NCBI GenBank assembly: GCA_039033995.1 | Contig: JBCCBP010000012.1 | Span: forward strand, 16,320-80,319 | Length of the DNA: 64,000 nucleotides | Reading direction: 5' to 3' | Origin: CALBPI01 sp039033995 | Lineage (GTDB): Bacteria; Pseudomonadota; Gammaproteobacteria; Steroidobacterales; Woeseiaceae | In this document: one piece after another, positions 53,880 through 62,453 of the stretch | How the letters are laid out: every line of letters starts with the position of its first letter | How positions within the stretch are numbered: the stretch's first letter is position 1 | Notes under the pieces: model-generated | The model's input: only the letters and a program-made list of their open reading frames with translations | Databases searched by the model: none | What the model was told of the DNA's origin: nothing | Translations under genes and position numbers: made by a program

Positions 53880-54137
53880 ATGGCACATAAGAAAGCAGGC
53901 GGCAGTACTAAGAACGGTCGCGATTCGGAGTCTAAACGACTTGGCGTCAAGCGCTATGGCGGCGAAGTCGTCGATGCGGGCAATATCATCGTTCGTCAGC
54001 GTGGTTCGCATTTCCATCCCGGCGTCAATGTTGGCATGGGCCGTGACTACACCCTGTTCGCAAAAGCGGCGGGTCGCGTTGAGTTTCAAACGCGCGGGCC
54101 GAAGAATCGCAAGCACGTGAACATCGTCACCGACTAA
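53880..54137 (+). CDS. rpmA: 50S ribosomal protein L27
   Basis: 85 residues, MAHKKAGGSTKNGRDSESKR start and GNIIVRQRGSHFHPG. L27's N-terminus reaches the peptidyl-transferase centre. Followed by a terminator before obgE. Confidence 0.98.
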   Translation: MAHKKAGGSTKNGRDSESKRLGVKRYGGEVVDAGNIIVRQRGSHFHPGVNVGMGRDYTLFAKAAGRVEFQTRGPKNRKHVNIVTD

Positions 54138-54175
54138 GTGCCCGGTCGTTTGCCGTCCCGCTGGGACGCGCCGAA

Positions 54176-54202
54176 AAGCCCCGCCTGGTTGCGGGGTTTT
54201 TT
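54176..54202 (+). terminator. Intrinsic terminator after rpmA
   Basis: CCCCGC (54179-54184) / GCGGGG (54191-54196) stem, six T, and a 5' A-tract making the stem longer. Confidence 0.88.
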
Positions 54203-54256
54203 GTGCCCGTCGCGATACGGCGCTAGGCTAGTGATGATGAGACTGAAGCTAACACC

Positions 54257-55363
54257 ATGAAGTTTGTTGATGAAGCCACAATGCGGGTGCAAGCGGGCAA
54301 CGGCGGTGCCGGTGCGCTGAGCTTCCGTCGTGAGAAGTACATTCCGCGTGGTGGGCCAGACGGTGGTGATGGCGGTGATGGTGGAGACGTGATCCTTGTC
54401 GCCGACAAATCGATCAATACGTTGATCGATTTCCGTGTCCGACGAAAATTCCGTGCCGAGAACGGGGCGCCCGGCGCTGGTCGCAATTGCACCGGCGCGT
54501 CAGGCGGCGATTTACGAATCAATGTCCCTGTCGGCACGTTGATTGTCGATGTTGATACGCGCGAGCTTATCGGGGATTTGCGCGAGGCAGACCAAGAGCT
54601 TCGCGTTGCTGCTGGTGGCGAAGGCGGTCTTGGTAACGCGCGCTTCAAAAGTAGCGTCAATCGTGCGCCGCGCAAGACGACGCCGGGTACCGAGGGCGAG
54701 TCACGACATTTGCATCTGGAGTTGAAGCTGTTGGCGGACATCGGTTTACTCGGTATGCCGAATGCCGGCAAGTCGACGCTCATTCGTGCGATGAGCGCCG
54801 CGCGGCCGAAAGTCGCGGACTACCCGTTTACGACCTTGCACCCCAATCTTGGTGTCGTGTCCGTGGGCAGTGCGCAGAGTTTTGTCATGGCCGATATTCC
54901 TGGATTGATCCCAGGGGCAGCCGATGGCGCGGGGCTCGGCATACGCTTTCTGAAGCATGTCCAGCGCACCCGTCTGTTGTTGCATCTTGTCGATATTGCG
55001 CCACCCGAAGGTAGCGAACCGCCGGCGCAGGCCGTCACGAGCATCGCAGAAGAACTGCAAAAGTTTGATAGTGAGCTGGCGAGCCGGCCGCGTTGGCTGG
55101 TGATCAACAAGTGTGATTTGTTGGACGATGCGGCTCGCGCAGAACATCGAGCGGCGTTGGTCGATTCATTGGCGTGGTATGCGCCAGTGTTCGAAGTCAG
55201 CGCGGCGACAGGTGAGGGTTGCGAGGCACTGGCAGGCGCGATTATGGCGTGGCTAGATAGTCAGGCGGCTGACGCTGAGGCTGCAACCGCGTTTGAGCCC
55301 GTCGAAGAATTGCCAGAAACACGCGAAGCGGCAGGGCTGCCTGGTCTGCCGGATATTGACTGA
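54257..55363 (+). CDS. obgE: GTPase Obg/CgtA
   Basis: 368 residues. Gly-rich Obg fold (residues 1 to about 158), then the G domain: GMPNAGKSTLIRAMS (P-loop), DYPFTTLHPNLG (switch), ADIPGLI (G3), INKCDLL (G4). The C-terminal tail is acidic. Essential ribosome-assembly and stress GTPase. Standard position after rplU-rpmA. Confidence 0.97.
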   Translation: MKFVDEATMRVQAGNGGAGALSFRREKYIPRGGPDGGDGGDGGDVILVADKSINTLIDFRVRRKFRAENGAPGAGRNCTGASGGDLRINVPVGTLIVDVDTRELIGDLREADQELRVAAGGEGGLGNARFKSSVNRAPRKTTPGTEGESRHLHLELKLLADIGLLGMPNAGKSTLIRAMSAARPKVADYPFTTLHPNLGVVSVGSAQSFVMADIPGLIPGAADGAGLGIRFLKHVQRTRLLLHLVDIAPPEGSEPPAQAVTSIAEELQKFDSELASRPRWLVINKCDLLDDAARAEHRAALVDSLAWYAPVFEVSAATGEGCEALAGAIMAWLDSQAADAEAATAFEPVEELPETREAAGLPGLPDID

Positions 55364-55380
55364 CCGCCGAAGGCGGACAT

Positions 55381-55408
55381 AAAAAAGCCGGCGCTGGGCC
55401 GGCTTCTT
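55381..55408. terminator. Bidirectional terminator between obgE and rpsT
   Basis: AGCCGGC / GCCGGCT stem with loop GCTGG. On the minus strand it ends in six T (for rpsT); on the plus strand in TTCTTC, weaker (for obgE). Confidence 0.85.
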
Positions 55409-55427
55409 CAGGCGTTGGGCCAGGCGT

Positions 55428-55694
55428 CTAACCTGCCATCGCTACGACCATCTTGTTCAGACGGCTCTTGTGGCGTGCTGCCTTATTCTTGTGAATGATG
55501 CCTTTGGAAACCATCGTATCGATGACTGGCACCGCTGCCTTGTAGCTGGCAGTCGCAGCGTCCTTGTCGCCTGTCTCCACGTCAGTGATGACGCGCTTGA
55601 TGTAAGTACGCATACGAGAGCGCTGTGCCATATTGGCAAGGCGACGCTTCTCTGATGTGCGCGCGCGCTTCTGCGCTGATTTAATATTTGCCAC
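55428..55694 (-). CDS. rpsT: 30S ribosomal protein S20
   Basis: 88 residues, MANIKSAQKRARTSEKRRLAN start. The start codon is GTG with GGAG about 10 nt upstream. A non-AUG start is also found in E. coli rpsT (UUG), where it takes part in S20 autoregulation. Divergent from murJ, the usual gammaproteobacterial arrangement. Confidence 0.97.
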   Translation of the reverse strand: MANIKSAQKRARTSEKRRLANMAQRSRMRTYIKRVITDVETGDKDAATASYKAAVPVIDTMVSKGIIHKNKAARHKSRLNKMVVAMAG

Positions 55695-56016
55695 GGCTCA
55701 AATGCTCCGAAGGGTTGTGTCCAGCACGAAAAAGGCGATGCGCGCGAGGCGTGCAGCGGACTTAACGCACTGAAATAAAATAAAATAAGACTGTTGCTGA
55801 CCGCGAGATGCGAGTGATCGCCGAGTCGGTGTGATGCCGAGCGACTGTCGTCTGCGGTGACAGAACATCAATCAGCCGGCAATTATGCGTATGCGTTGCT
55901 GGCCTGTCAATCGTGAAAAAGCCGTGAGGCATCAGCAAAACCTGTGTTTGCGGGTGCTATCGGTTACACTGGCGCCGCCCCACGGGCATATCATCCGCAG
56001 CCTGAAATCTGACGTA
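55695..56016. other. Divergent rpsT-murJ intergenic region
   Basis: No gene seen. It contains a three-unit AAATA tract (about 55781-55796) in the rpsT leader side and a TACACT (55965-55970) that may be the murJ -10, without a clear -35. Confidence 0.55.
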
Positions 56017-57654
56017 GTGCCCAACCAAGACCCGACGACCAAGCCAGTAGATGCCGCGGACCGGACTCGTCCGCTCTCAGGTCGATCGCTGTTGAAGTCG
56101 ACGAGCGTCGTCGGCGCCATGACAATGATCTCGCGGGTCCTCGGCCTGGTCCGTGATGTCGTGTTCGCGCGATTGTTTGGTGCCGATTGGCTGATGGACG
56201 CGTTCAACGCGGCCAACAAGATCCCGAACATGCTCAGGCGCTTTTTCGCGGAAGGCGCATTCTCTCAGGCTTTTGTGCCGGTCCTCAACGAGGTCCGCGA
56301 ACGCGATGGGCACACGGCGGTCCGACAGCTCAATGACGCCGTGGCCGGCACGCTTGGCGCGTGCTTGTTTGTGGTCACATTGATCGGCGTCATCGCGGCA
56401 CCGCTTCTCATCATTGTTTTTGCGCCGGGCTTTCTACGAGATGAGGCGACGATTGATCTGGCAGCGCTGATGCTGCGCTTCACGTTCCCGTACCTGTTGT
56501 TCATTTCGCTCACTGCGATGGCGGCTGGCATTCTGAATACCTACGGACGCTTCGCCGTACCCGCCGTGACGCCCGTCATCTTGAACATCGTGCTGATCAG
56601 TTTCGCGATATTTGTATCACCCTATTTTGACCGGCCAACCTTTGCTTTGGCGCTGGCGGTATTGGTGGCGGGCATCGCTCAGCTCGCGTTCCAGCTACCC
56701 TTTCTGTATCGCCTGCGCTTGCTACCACGACCGCGCTGGGCATGGCGCGACTCCCAGGTGCGTAAGATCTTTCGTTTGATGTTGCCCGCGATCTTTGGCT
56801 CGTCGATCGTGCAAATCAACCTGATGATCGACAACATCATCGCCTCATTGCTGGGCGAGAGCCGCATAACCTGGTTGTATTATTCCGACCGACTCATGGA
56901 GTTTCCGCTCGGTGTGTTCGGCATCGCGCTCGCCACCGTCGTGCTGCCCAGTTTATCGCGCAGCTTCGGTGCCGGCGATCAGCATGGTTTTGGCGCCACG
57001 CTCGACTGGTCGATGCGTTTGGTGTTGTTGATTGCGGCACCCGCCGCGCTCGGCTTAGCGGTACTCGCCGGACCGTTAATGGTGACACTGTTTTTTGGCG
57101 GTGCGTTTACCGAACTCGATGTGGTGATGACCCGCGCGAGTCTATGGGCGTTTTCGGGTGGCTTACTGGCTTTCATTACGATCAAGATCCTGGCGCCGGG
57201 TTTTTTCTCGCGGCAGGATACGCGGACACCGATGCGGATCGCACTGGTCGCGTTGGCTGTGAATCTAACAATGAACCTGCTGTTGGTCTGGTTGTTTGTT
57301 CGTTTCGAGATCATGGCAACACACGCGGCGCTGGCTGCGGCGACAACGATTTCGGCTTTCGTGAACGCGAGTTTATTGCTGCGTGGTTTGTCCCGTGACG
57401 GGGTGACACGCTGGCAATCGGGTTGGTTGCTGCTGGCGCTTAGAATTGTTGTCGCACTGGTGGCACTCGCCGCATTTTTGCTCTGGCTGAGCCCACCGCT
57501 GGCATGGTGGCTGCAAGCGACCGTCATCGATCGCATCGGCTTGCTGTTACAACTTGTCGGTGGCGGTGTGATTCTGTATTTTGCCGCGCTGGCAGCGATG
57601 GGGCTTCGACCCATGGATTTCAAACTCGCCGCGGTTGCGGATACGGCCGAATAA
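56017..57654 (+). CDS. murJ: Lipid II flippase MurJ
   Basis: From GTG 56017, 545 residues and about 14 membrane helices. The typical N-terminal LLKSTSVVGAMTMISRVLGLVRDVVFARLFG and FRRFFAEGAFSQAF-like segment (MLRRFFAEGAFSQAFVPV) are present. TTG 56092 is an alternative start. It moves lipid II across the inner membrane for peptidoglycan synthesis. ribF begins 1 nt after the stop. Confidence 0.95.
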   Translation: MPNQDPTTKPVDAADRTRPLSGRSLLKSTSVVGAMTMISRVLGLVRDVVFARLFGADWLMDAFNAANKIPNMLRRFFAEGAFSQAFVPVLNEVRERDGHTAVRQLNDAVAGTLGACLFVVTLIGVIAAPLLIIVFAPGFLRDEATIDLAALMLRFTFPYLLFISLTAMAAGILNTYGRFAVPAVTPVILNIVLISFAIFVSPYFDRPTFALALAVLVAGIAQLAFQLPFLYRLRLLPRPRWAWRDSQVRKIFRLMLPAIFGSSIVQINLMIDNIIASLLGESRITWLYYSDRLMEFPLGVFGIALATVVLPSLSRSFGAGDQHGFGATLDWSMRLVLLIAAPAALGLAVLAGPLMVTLFFGGAFTELDVVMTRASLWAFSGGLLAFITIKILAPGFFSRQDTRTPMRIALVALAVNLTMNLLLVWLFVRFEIMATHAALAAATTISAFVNASLLLRGLSRDGVTRWQSGWLLLALRIVVALVALAAFLLWLSPPLAWWLQATVIDRIGLLLQLVGGGVILYFAALAAMGLRPMDFKLAAVADTAE

Positions 57655-57655
57655 T

Positions 57656-58645
57656 ATGTGGTGCTTACGCTATCCGCAGTCCCTGAAGACGCGTATTGGA
57701 CCCGACGGCTGCGTGGCAACGATTGGCGCTTATGATGGCATCCATATCGGCCATCAGGCGTTATTGTCGCGCACTCGCAAGCTCGCCGACCAGCTGGGAT
57801 TACCCGCTGTCGTAATGAGTTTCGAGCCGCTGCCCAAAGAGTTTTTTCTAAAGGATAGCGCACCTGCCAGGATCACCCGCTTCGCCGAGCGTGCGAGACT
57901 GTTGCGGTCCGCGGGCATGGATGGGTTTTTCTGTGTGCGCTTCGACGAGCGCTTGTCCGGCATTACGCCCGATGACTTTATTCGTGTGTATCTGCACGAG
58001 GGGCTCAACGTTCGCCATCTCGTGATCGGGGATGATTTCCGGTTTGGCCATCGTGCGAGCGGCGGTGTCGCTGAACTTCTCGCGGCGGGTGAGCGCGATG
58101 GGTTCGTTGTGACCCAGCTGGGCAGTATCGACTGCGGGGAGCTTCGCGCGTCTAGTACACGCGTGCGCGCAGTGCTGGCGAAGGGCGACCTGCGGGCGGC
58201 AGGCGCACTGCTTGGCCGGCCGTTCATGCTGTCCGGTCGGGTCGTACATGGTCAGCAACTCGGTCGGACGCTGGGCTTTCCTACCGCGAACATCCGGCTG
58301 AAACGTCGTGTCAGTCCGGTGAGCGGGGTCTTTGCTGTGCGCGTCGCTGGCATCGCCGATGCGCCTATGCCGGGTGTTGCGAGTATCGGTACGCGTCCGA
58401 CGGTCAACGGCGCGGGTGTGCTGCTTGAGGTCTTCGTGTTTGACTTCAACGGCGACCTGTATGGGAAAATGCTCGACGTCGAGTTGGTCGCGAAGTTGCG
58501 CGACGAAGAGAAATTCGATTCTTTAGACGAAATGACCGTGCAGATGCACCGTGATCTGGCGAACGCGCGCGAGTTGCTCATTGGTGGATCGCTTGCTAGC
58601 GGACTGCCAAGTCGTGGCGACGACACGTCGGCACAGGTAGACTGA
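57656..58645 (+). CDS. ribF: Bifunctional riboflavin kinase/FMN adenylyltransferase
   Basis: ATG 57656 just after the murJ stop; 329 residues. The N-terminal nucleotidyltransferase domain has IGAYDGIHIGHQALL (usually GxFDGxHxGH, here Tyr for Phe) and VIGDDFRFGHRASG. The C-terminal kinase domain has LGRTLGFPTANI and GVASIGTRPTVNG. Makes FMN and FAD. lspA follows directly; the ileS gene usually between them is absent. Confidence 0.96.
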   Translation: MWCLRYPQSLKTRIGPDGCVATIGAYDGIHIGHQALLSRTRKLADQLGLPAVVMSFEPLPKEFFLKDSAPARITRFAERARLLRSAGMDGFFCVRFDERLSGITPDDFIRVYLHEGLNVRHLVIGDDFRFGHRASGGVAELLAAGERDGFVVTQLGSIDCGELRASSTRVRAVLAKGDLRAAGALLGRPFMLSGRVVHGQQLGRTLGFPTANIRLKRRVSPVSGVFAVRVAGIADAPMPGVASIGTRPTVNGAGVLLEVFVFDFNGDLYGKMLDVELVAKLRDEEKFDSLDEMTVQMHRDLANARELLIGGSLASGLPSRGDDTSAQVD

Positions 58646-58649
58646 GCGA

Positions 58650-59213
58650 ATGCAAGAAGACTCGAAGAAAAGCGCGCCGCTCGCCAAGCCGAAACCGGAT
58701 ACGTCGAGCGCCTGGTTGTGGTTGTCACTGATCGTTATCGCTGCTGACCAATTGACCAAATGGCTGATCGTCCAGAATTTTGATGTCTACGACAGTATCC
58801 GGATCAATGAGTTTCTGAATATCGCGCGTCACCACAATACGGGCGCCGCTTTCAGTTTCCTGAGTGATCAGGGTGGTTGGCAACGCTGGCTTTTCGTCGG
58901 ACTGGCGTCAGTGGTAAGTGTCGCTATCGTTATCTGGCTGCGAAAACTGCCACGCCGCGGCTATCGGTGGCTGGCGTTTGCTTTGGCGTTGATCCTGGGC
59001 GGCGCGATCGGCAACGTGATGGATCGCGTTCACTTTCACTATGTCATCGACTTTATCCAGGTGCATTGGAAAGACGCTTATTTTCCGACGTTCAATGTTG
59101 CCGACATTGCGATCAGCATCGGCGCGTTTGTTTTGATCCTCGATAGTTTTTTCGGTAGCGGCAAACAGCAGAAGCCCAGCGCAGAACCGGCAGCCAACGT
59201 GGGCGAAGACTAG
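58650..59213 (+). CDS. lspA: Lipoprotein signal peptidase (SPase II)
   Basis: 187 residues, four membrane helices. Signatures: AADQLTKW, HHNTGAAFSFLS, GNVMDRV and FPTFNVADIAIS, with the two catalytic Asp in the last two. N- and C-terminal extensions are hydrophilic. It matures the many lipoproteins encoded in this window. Ends overlapping the convergent pilE by 4 nt. Confidence 0.97.
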   Translation: MQEDSKKSAPLAKPKPDTSSAWLWLSLIVIAADQLTKWLIVQNFDVYDSIRINEFLNIARHHNTGAAFSFLSDQGGWQRWLFVGLASVVSVAIVIWLRKLPRRGYRWLAFALALILGGAIGNVMDRVHFHYVIDFIQVHWKDAYFPTFNVADIAISIGAFVLILDSFFGSGKQQKPSAEPAANVGED

Positions 59214-59614
59214 CGCCCCCAGCAGCGCTCGGCGGGGTGGGGGGCTGAGACGCGCGTGAACAGCTGGTCGATTTCAAACCAAAGGCACCGTTGCGCTTCT
59301 CGGTCGGCGATGAGACGCGTCGCGCGCAGGCGAAAACCGTCCCTGTCGCTACGGCTCACCTGAATCTGATAACGACCGCTTGGGGTCATGCCGTCTGTTG
59401 GCATATTCAGTTCCGCCATAGTTCGAGCGTAGCGACCATGGCGCACGAAGAATCGTGTTTGATCACTTTGCAGTTTCATCAACAAGACACGCGCCTCGCT
59501 GCGTTGTTGACGCTGCAGGTATTGCTGGTATCCGGGAATCGCGATTGCGGCAAGCGTTGCCGCAATCGTTATGGCTATTAGGAGTTCGATCAGCGTGAAA
59601 CCCGAAACATTCAT
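59210..59614 (-). CDS. pilE: Type IV minor pilin PilE
   Basis: Start at ATG 59614 with GGGAGG 3-4 nt upstream, giving the prepilin leader MNVSG before FTLIELLIAITIAATLAAIA. ATG 59647, overlapping the pilX stop as TAATG, would give a longer leader. About 134 residues; two C-terminal Cys (RCLWFE, ERCWGR) could form the disulfide-bounded D region. The last gene of the minor-pilin operon. Confidence 0.9.
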   Translation of the reverse strand: MNVSGFTLIELLIAITIAATLAAIAIPGYQQYLQRQQRSEARVLLMKLQSDQTRFFVRHGRYARTMAELNMPTDGMTPSGRYQIQVSRSDRDGFRLRATRLIADREAQRCLWFEIDQLFTRVSAPHPAERCWGR

Positions 59615-59646
59615 GCGCCTCCCGCGTGTTATCGCGTGCGTTCCCA

Positions 59647-60159
59647 TTAGTGCCAGCCTGTCGTCCAGCGGAGCGTCCCAAGACGTTCTTCCAGGGCTGA
59701 GTCCGACGGCATCAGGACGCCAGTTTGCTGCGACGCGCTCGCGAGCTGCATCAGGTAAACCCCACGTGTGCTTGCCGCGCCTCGGCGACTGGATGCGTGT
59801 GTCGCCAGCACAAATACGTGCATCGTGATGTCTTGATCGCGATCGGCATCAAAAGTCGGGTGTGCGATCGTTGCGGTTCGGCCCAGATAACGAATGGTCG
59901 TCTCCACCAAAATGTCATGGGGGAGTTGTGTCCGAATTCGCCGCTCGTTGCCGCCGATCGTAAGCGTTGCGGTATGTGCTTGTTCGCTGAGCGTGCGCTC
60001 CGCCGCTGCTAACGTCATGGCCTGTTGCTGATAACTGTGGCCCATCGCCACCGAAACGGTGGCCGAGCGCAGGCTGACGGACGCCAGCATCGCCGTCATC
60101 GTGATCAGCAGACTCGCAGTCACGGCGACCGTACCGCGTTGCTTGTTGGGGATCATCAT
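59647..60159 (-). CDS. pilX: PilX-like minor pilin assembly protein
   Basis: ATG 60159 overlaps the pilW stop (ATGA). 170 residues starting MMIPNKQRGTVAVTASLLIT, the QxG followed by a hydrophobic helix typical of PilX, whose position after the Gly is not Phe. Short compared with many PilX. Part of the pilin priming complex. Confidence 0.82.
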   Translation of the reverse strand: MMIPNKQRGTVAVTASLLITMTAMLASVSLRSATVSVAMGHSYQQQAMTLAAAERTLSEQAHTATLTIGGNERRIRTQLPHDILVETTIRYLGRTATIAHPTFDADRDQDITMHVFVLATHASSRRGAASTRGVYLMQLASASQQTGVLMPSDSALEERLGTLRWTTGWH

Positions 60160-61100
60160 CCTGATCGCCTCCAGTTTTTCAGGGCGACCGTCGTCGTCAC
60201 ATGGACACGCAGAAAGTTGTCGGCGGGTGCCTGCCATTCGGTATCACCCAGCCAAAAGCGTTGTGATTCGATGGCCCGTTGCATGGGTGCCGCTGCTCTT
60301 ACGATTAAGCTCACTTCGAGTGCCGCGACAGGGAACTCCGGTGCGCCGTCGCTGCGGCGCGCGGCTAGACGCGTATCGTCAGACTCGACCCAGCTATCGG
60401 CTTGACCATCGTTGTTGGTATCAATCGCGGCCCTGAGGCGCCAGTATTCAACGCCGACCGCCACCTCTTCATCGACGTAGGCGGGTTGACCCGCGCGCCG
60501 GCGCAGCGTGAGTCTTCGCAACACTGGTTGTTCGCTGAACAAACTGGAGGCAGGTGCAATGTAGTAGCCCATCACTTGCAGGTCATGACGTTGCCCTGGG
60601 GTCGCCTGTTCGGCGTGAGTGGTTTGTCCGCCAGCCGGGGTTAACCAGAGTTGTACCCGATCGGCGTGCGCTTCAGTCGCTTCCGTGCTCGCATAGCGCA
60701 AAACCAGGGCCGGACTATCGCCACGCGCTGTGACGCCGCATTGCCACTGGTCGGCATGGGTCGTGATGGTCGCAGCTTGCATCAGATCCAGCGTGAAGCG
60801 GGGCGCGCAACGCGAAGGCACCGCAATGCCCATTGGATTAGCGACGGCTATCGTGCTGGCGCCGTCGATGTGCGTTGCCGATGATGCCATGCCCCAGTGT
60901 CCTGCCAGAGTGATATCGCGGCGCAAAAACCGAATCGCTGCGCTCGCGTGATCTTGAAGTTCGGCGAGCGCTTCGCTGTCAGCGAATTGTCGCGAATGCA
61001 GTACCAGCACCTGTGACAATGCCCCCAGCAACAGCAGCCCAATGGTCATGCTGATCAGCAGCTCGACGATCGTGAGACCGGCAACGCGACGCCTAGTCAT
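60156..61100 (-). CDS. pilW: PilW-like minor pilin
   Basis: ATG 61100 with GGAGGT upstream; 314 residues. Prepilin leader MTRRRVAG, then LTIVELLISMTIGLLLLGAL. LTIVE in place of FTLIE is usual in PilW. Large beta-rich C-terminal domain. Overlaps pilV by 8 nt. Confidence 0.88.
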   Translation of the reverse strand: MTRRRVAGLTIVELLISMTIGLLLLGALSQVLVLHSRQFADSEALAELQDHASAAIRFLRRDITLAGHWGMASSATHIDGASTIAVANPMGIAVPSRCAPRFTLDLMQAATITTHADQWQCGVTARGDSPALVLRYASTEATEAHADRVQLWLTPAGGQTTHAEQATPGQRHDLQVMGYYIAPASSLFSEQPVLRRLTLRRRAGQPAYVDEEVAVGVEYWRLRAAIDTNNDGQADSWVESDDTRLAARRSDGAPEFPVAALEVSLIVRAAAPMQRAIESQRFWLGDTEWQAPADNFLRVHVTTTVALKNWRRSG

Positions 61101-61527
61101 TACCGACCTCCATCGACCAATGATCACGCGTCAACGAGACTGGGTCTTGCCAACTCACAGCAATGCGGTGCTGTACGGTCCCCGTTCGTCGCAGCGTGAT
61201 ATGGCCGTTCGGGAGCATGTGCGCCGCGCGTTGTTGCCATTGGCGAAGGGTACTTAGCCGCCACGCCTGTGCGTCGCAGGCAGCTTGCTCGCCATCGCGA
61301 CAGCGTTGTTGGATCGTCGGGTTTAGCGAATTGGCCGCTACGAGCGCGCCGTGCAGACCCAGCGCGAGCTCACTGGCGCGGGCCAACTGTTGCCCAAAAC
61401 TATGTTGCCGGAAGCTATGCTCAAAGAGTTTGAAATTACCGGCAATGCCGACGGCGACGAGCACCATCGCGACGGTGATTTCGATCAGCGTGAAGCCGCC
61501 CTGATTGTTGCGCCTGGTTACGGGCAT
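61093..61527 (-). CDS. pilV: PilV-like minor pilin
   Basis: ATG 61527 starts MPVTRRNNQGG, then FTLIEITVAMVLVAVGIAG; 144 residues. The VxVGIAG pattern after the ExxxA is characteristic of PilV. Overlaps the fimT end by 10 nt. Confidence 0.88.
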   Translation of the reverse strand: MPVTRRNNQGGFTLIEITVAMVLVAVGIAGNFKLFEHSFRQHSFGQQLARASELALGLHGALVAANSLNPTIQQRCRDGEQAACDAQAWRLSTLRQWQQRAAHMLPNGHITLRRTGTVQHRIAVSWQDPVSLTRDHWSMEVGND

Positions 61528-62057
61528 ACCAGACTGCCAGTATCCGTGTCGCCGGTGACCAGCCGGGTTCGTCCGGTCGGGCTGATCACAAGCTGTGTCG
61601 GCGGTTGGTCGGGACGATCGCCGCATACCAGAAGGCGACCGTTGCTGGCGCGCTGCAAGTCACCGCTGAAGCGCAACGTGCGCCGATTGCTGACGATACG
61701 AATGCGGTCATGCGACTGATGCCGGCTGATGAGGCGCTCGTGCGGGTCCTTTTGTGCGGGCCGGTCATCGTCGAGATTGATGAACACCATCCAGCCTTGG
61801 CTCCAGTCGGCGTCGTTGTCGCAGCGCAGACCATCGGCGGTGGGGCAGGCGACGACAACCTGCCGTCGGAGCACTGCGGTCTGCCGTGCGAGGCCGAGGT
61901 GTTGCCACAACAAGTGACTCTCAGCGCGTACCCGCTGGTTGCCGAGCCAGTCCGACATGGCGGGTACACCTACGGTGGAGACGATCGCCGTGATCGCGAG
62001 TGCAATGATCAGCTCGAGCAGCGTGAAACCGGACGTATTGGCTGGTGCGTTATCCAT
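61518..62057 (-). CDS. fimT: FimT/FimU-like minor pilin (GspH family)
   Basis: 179 residues: leader MDNAPANTSG, FTLLELIIALAITAIVSTVG, then the GspH-type SHLLWQHLGLARQTAVLRRQ and GWMVFINLDDD. First gene of the operon reading from the right. FimT in related genera also takes part in DNA uptake. Confidence 0.9.
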   Translation of the reverse strand: MDNAPANTSGFTLLELIIALAITAIVSTVGVPAMSDWLGNQRVRAESHLLWQHLGLARQTAVLRRQVVVACPTADGLRCDNDADWSQGWMVFINLDDDRPAQKDPHERLISRHQSHDRIRIVSNRRTLRFSGDLQRASNGRLLVCGDRPDQPPTQLVISPTGRTRLVTGDTDTGSLVCP

Positions 62058-62161
62058 GGGGCCAGATTAGCGCTGCGGTGCTGGCCAAGCGTGCCCGAAA
62101 ACGAGGGGATTCGCGGCGTTACGCTATGGATCACAGACGGCCTGCTGTGTGAAATGGGTAT

Positions 62162-62190
62162 TTGTCGCCCGGGCAGGTTTTGCCTATAAT
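62162..62190 (+). promoter_or_regulatory. Promoter of tRNA-Thr
   Basis: TTGTCG (62162-62167), 17-nt spacer and a perfect TATAAT (62185-62190), 20 nt before the tRNA. Confidence 0.85.
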
Positions 62191-62210
62191 GCGCCGCCCG
62201 AGCAGCAAAT

Positions 62211-62286
<76 letters not shown>

Positions 62287-62292
62287 TTCTTT

Positions 62293-62311
62293 ATCTATTG
62301 AATCAATAGAT
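62293..62311. repeat. Inverted repeat just after tRNA-Thr
   Basis: ATCTATTGA and TCAATAGAT, 9-bp perfect arms around one base, 7 nt after the tRNA. No T-run, so not an intrinsic terminator. A protein-binding or recombination site is possible. The remainder of 62287-62453 holds a weak hairpin with five T (about 62381-62407) and no gene. Confidence 0.6.
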
Positions 62312-62453
62312 TGCACCTTCTTGTAGCATTCCAGGAACTGAATTGAGATGCTCGTGTGCCCCTTTTTGTGCCTCTAGAATGCGTAGGCTTCGCGGCTAAC
62401 GCTTTTTATGTGGCTTCAATCGGGCGATTGAAAACCGAATGGGAGTAACGCTG

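Noticed and set aside
62381..62407. Intrinsic terminator downstream of tRNA-Thr
   Set aside because: The stem has a mismatch and a wobble pair within 8 bp; the five T alone are not enough to call it.
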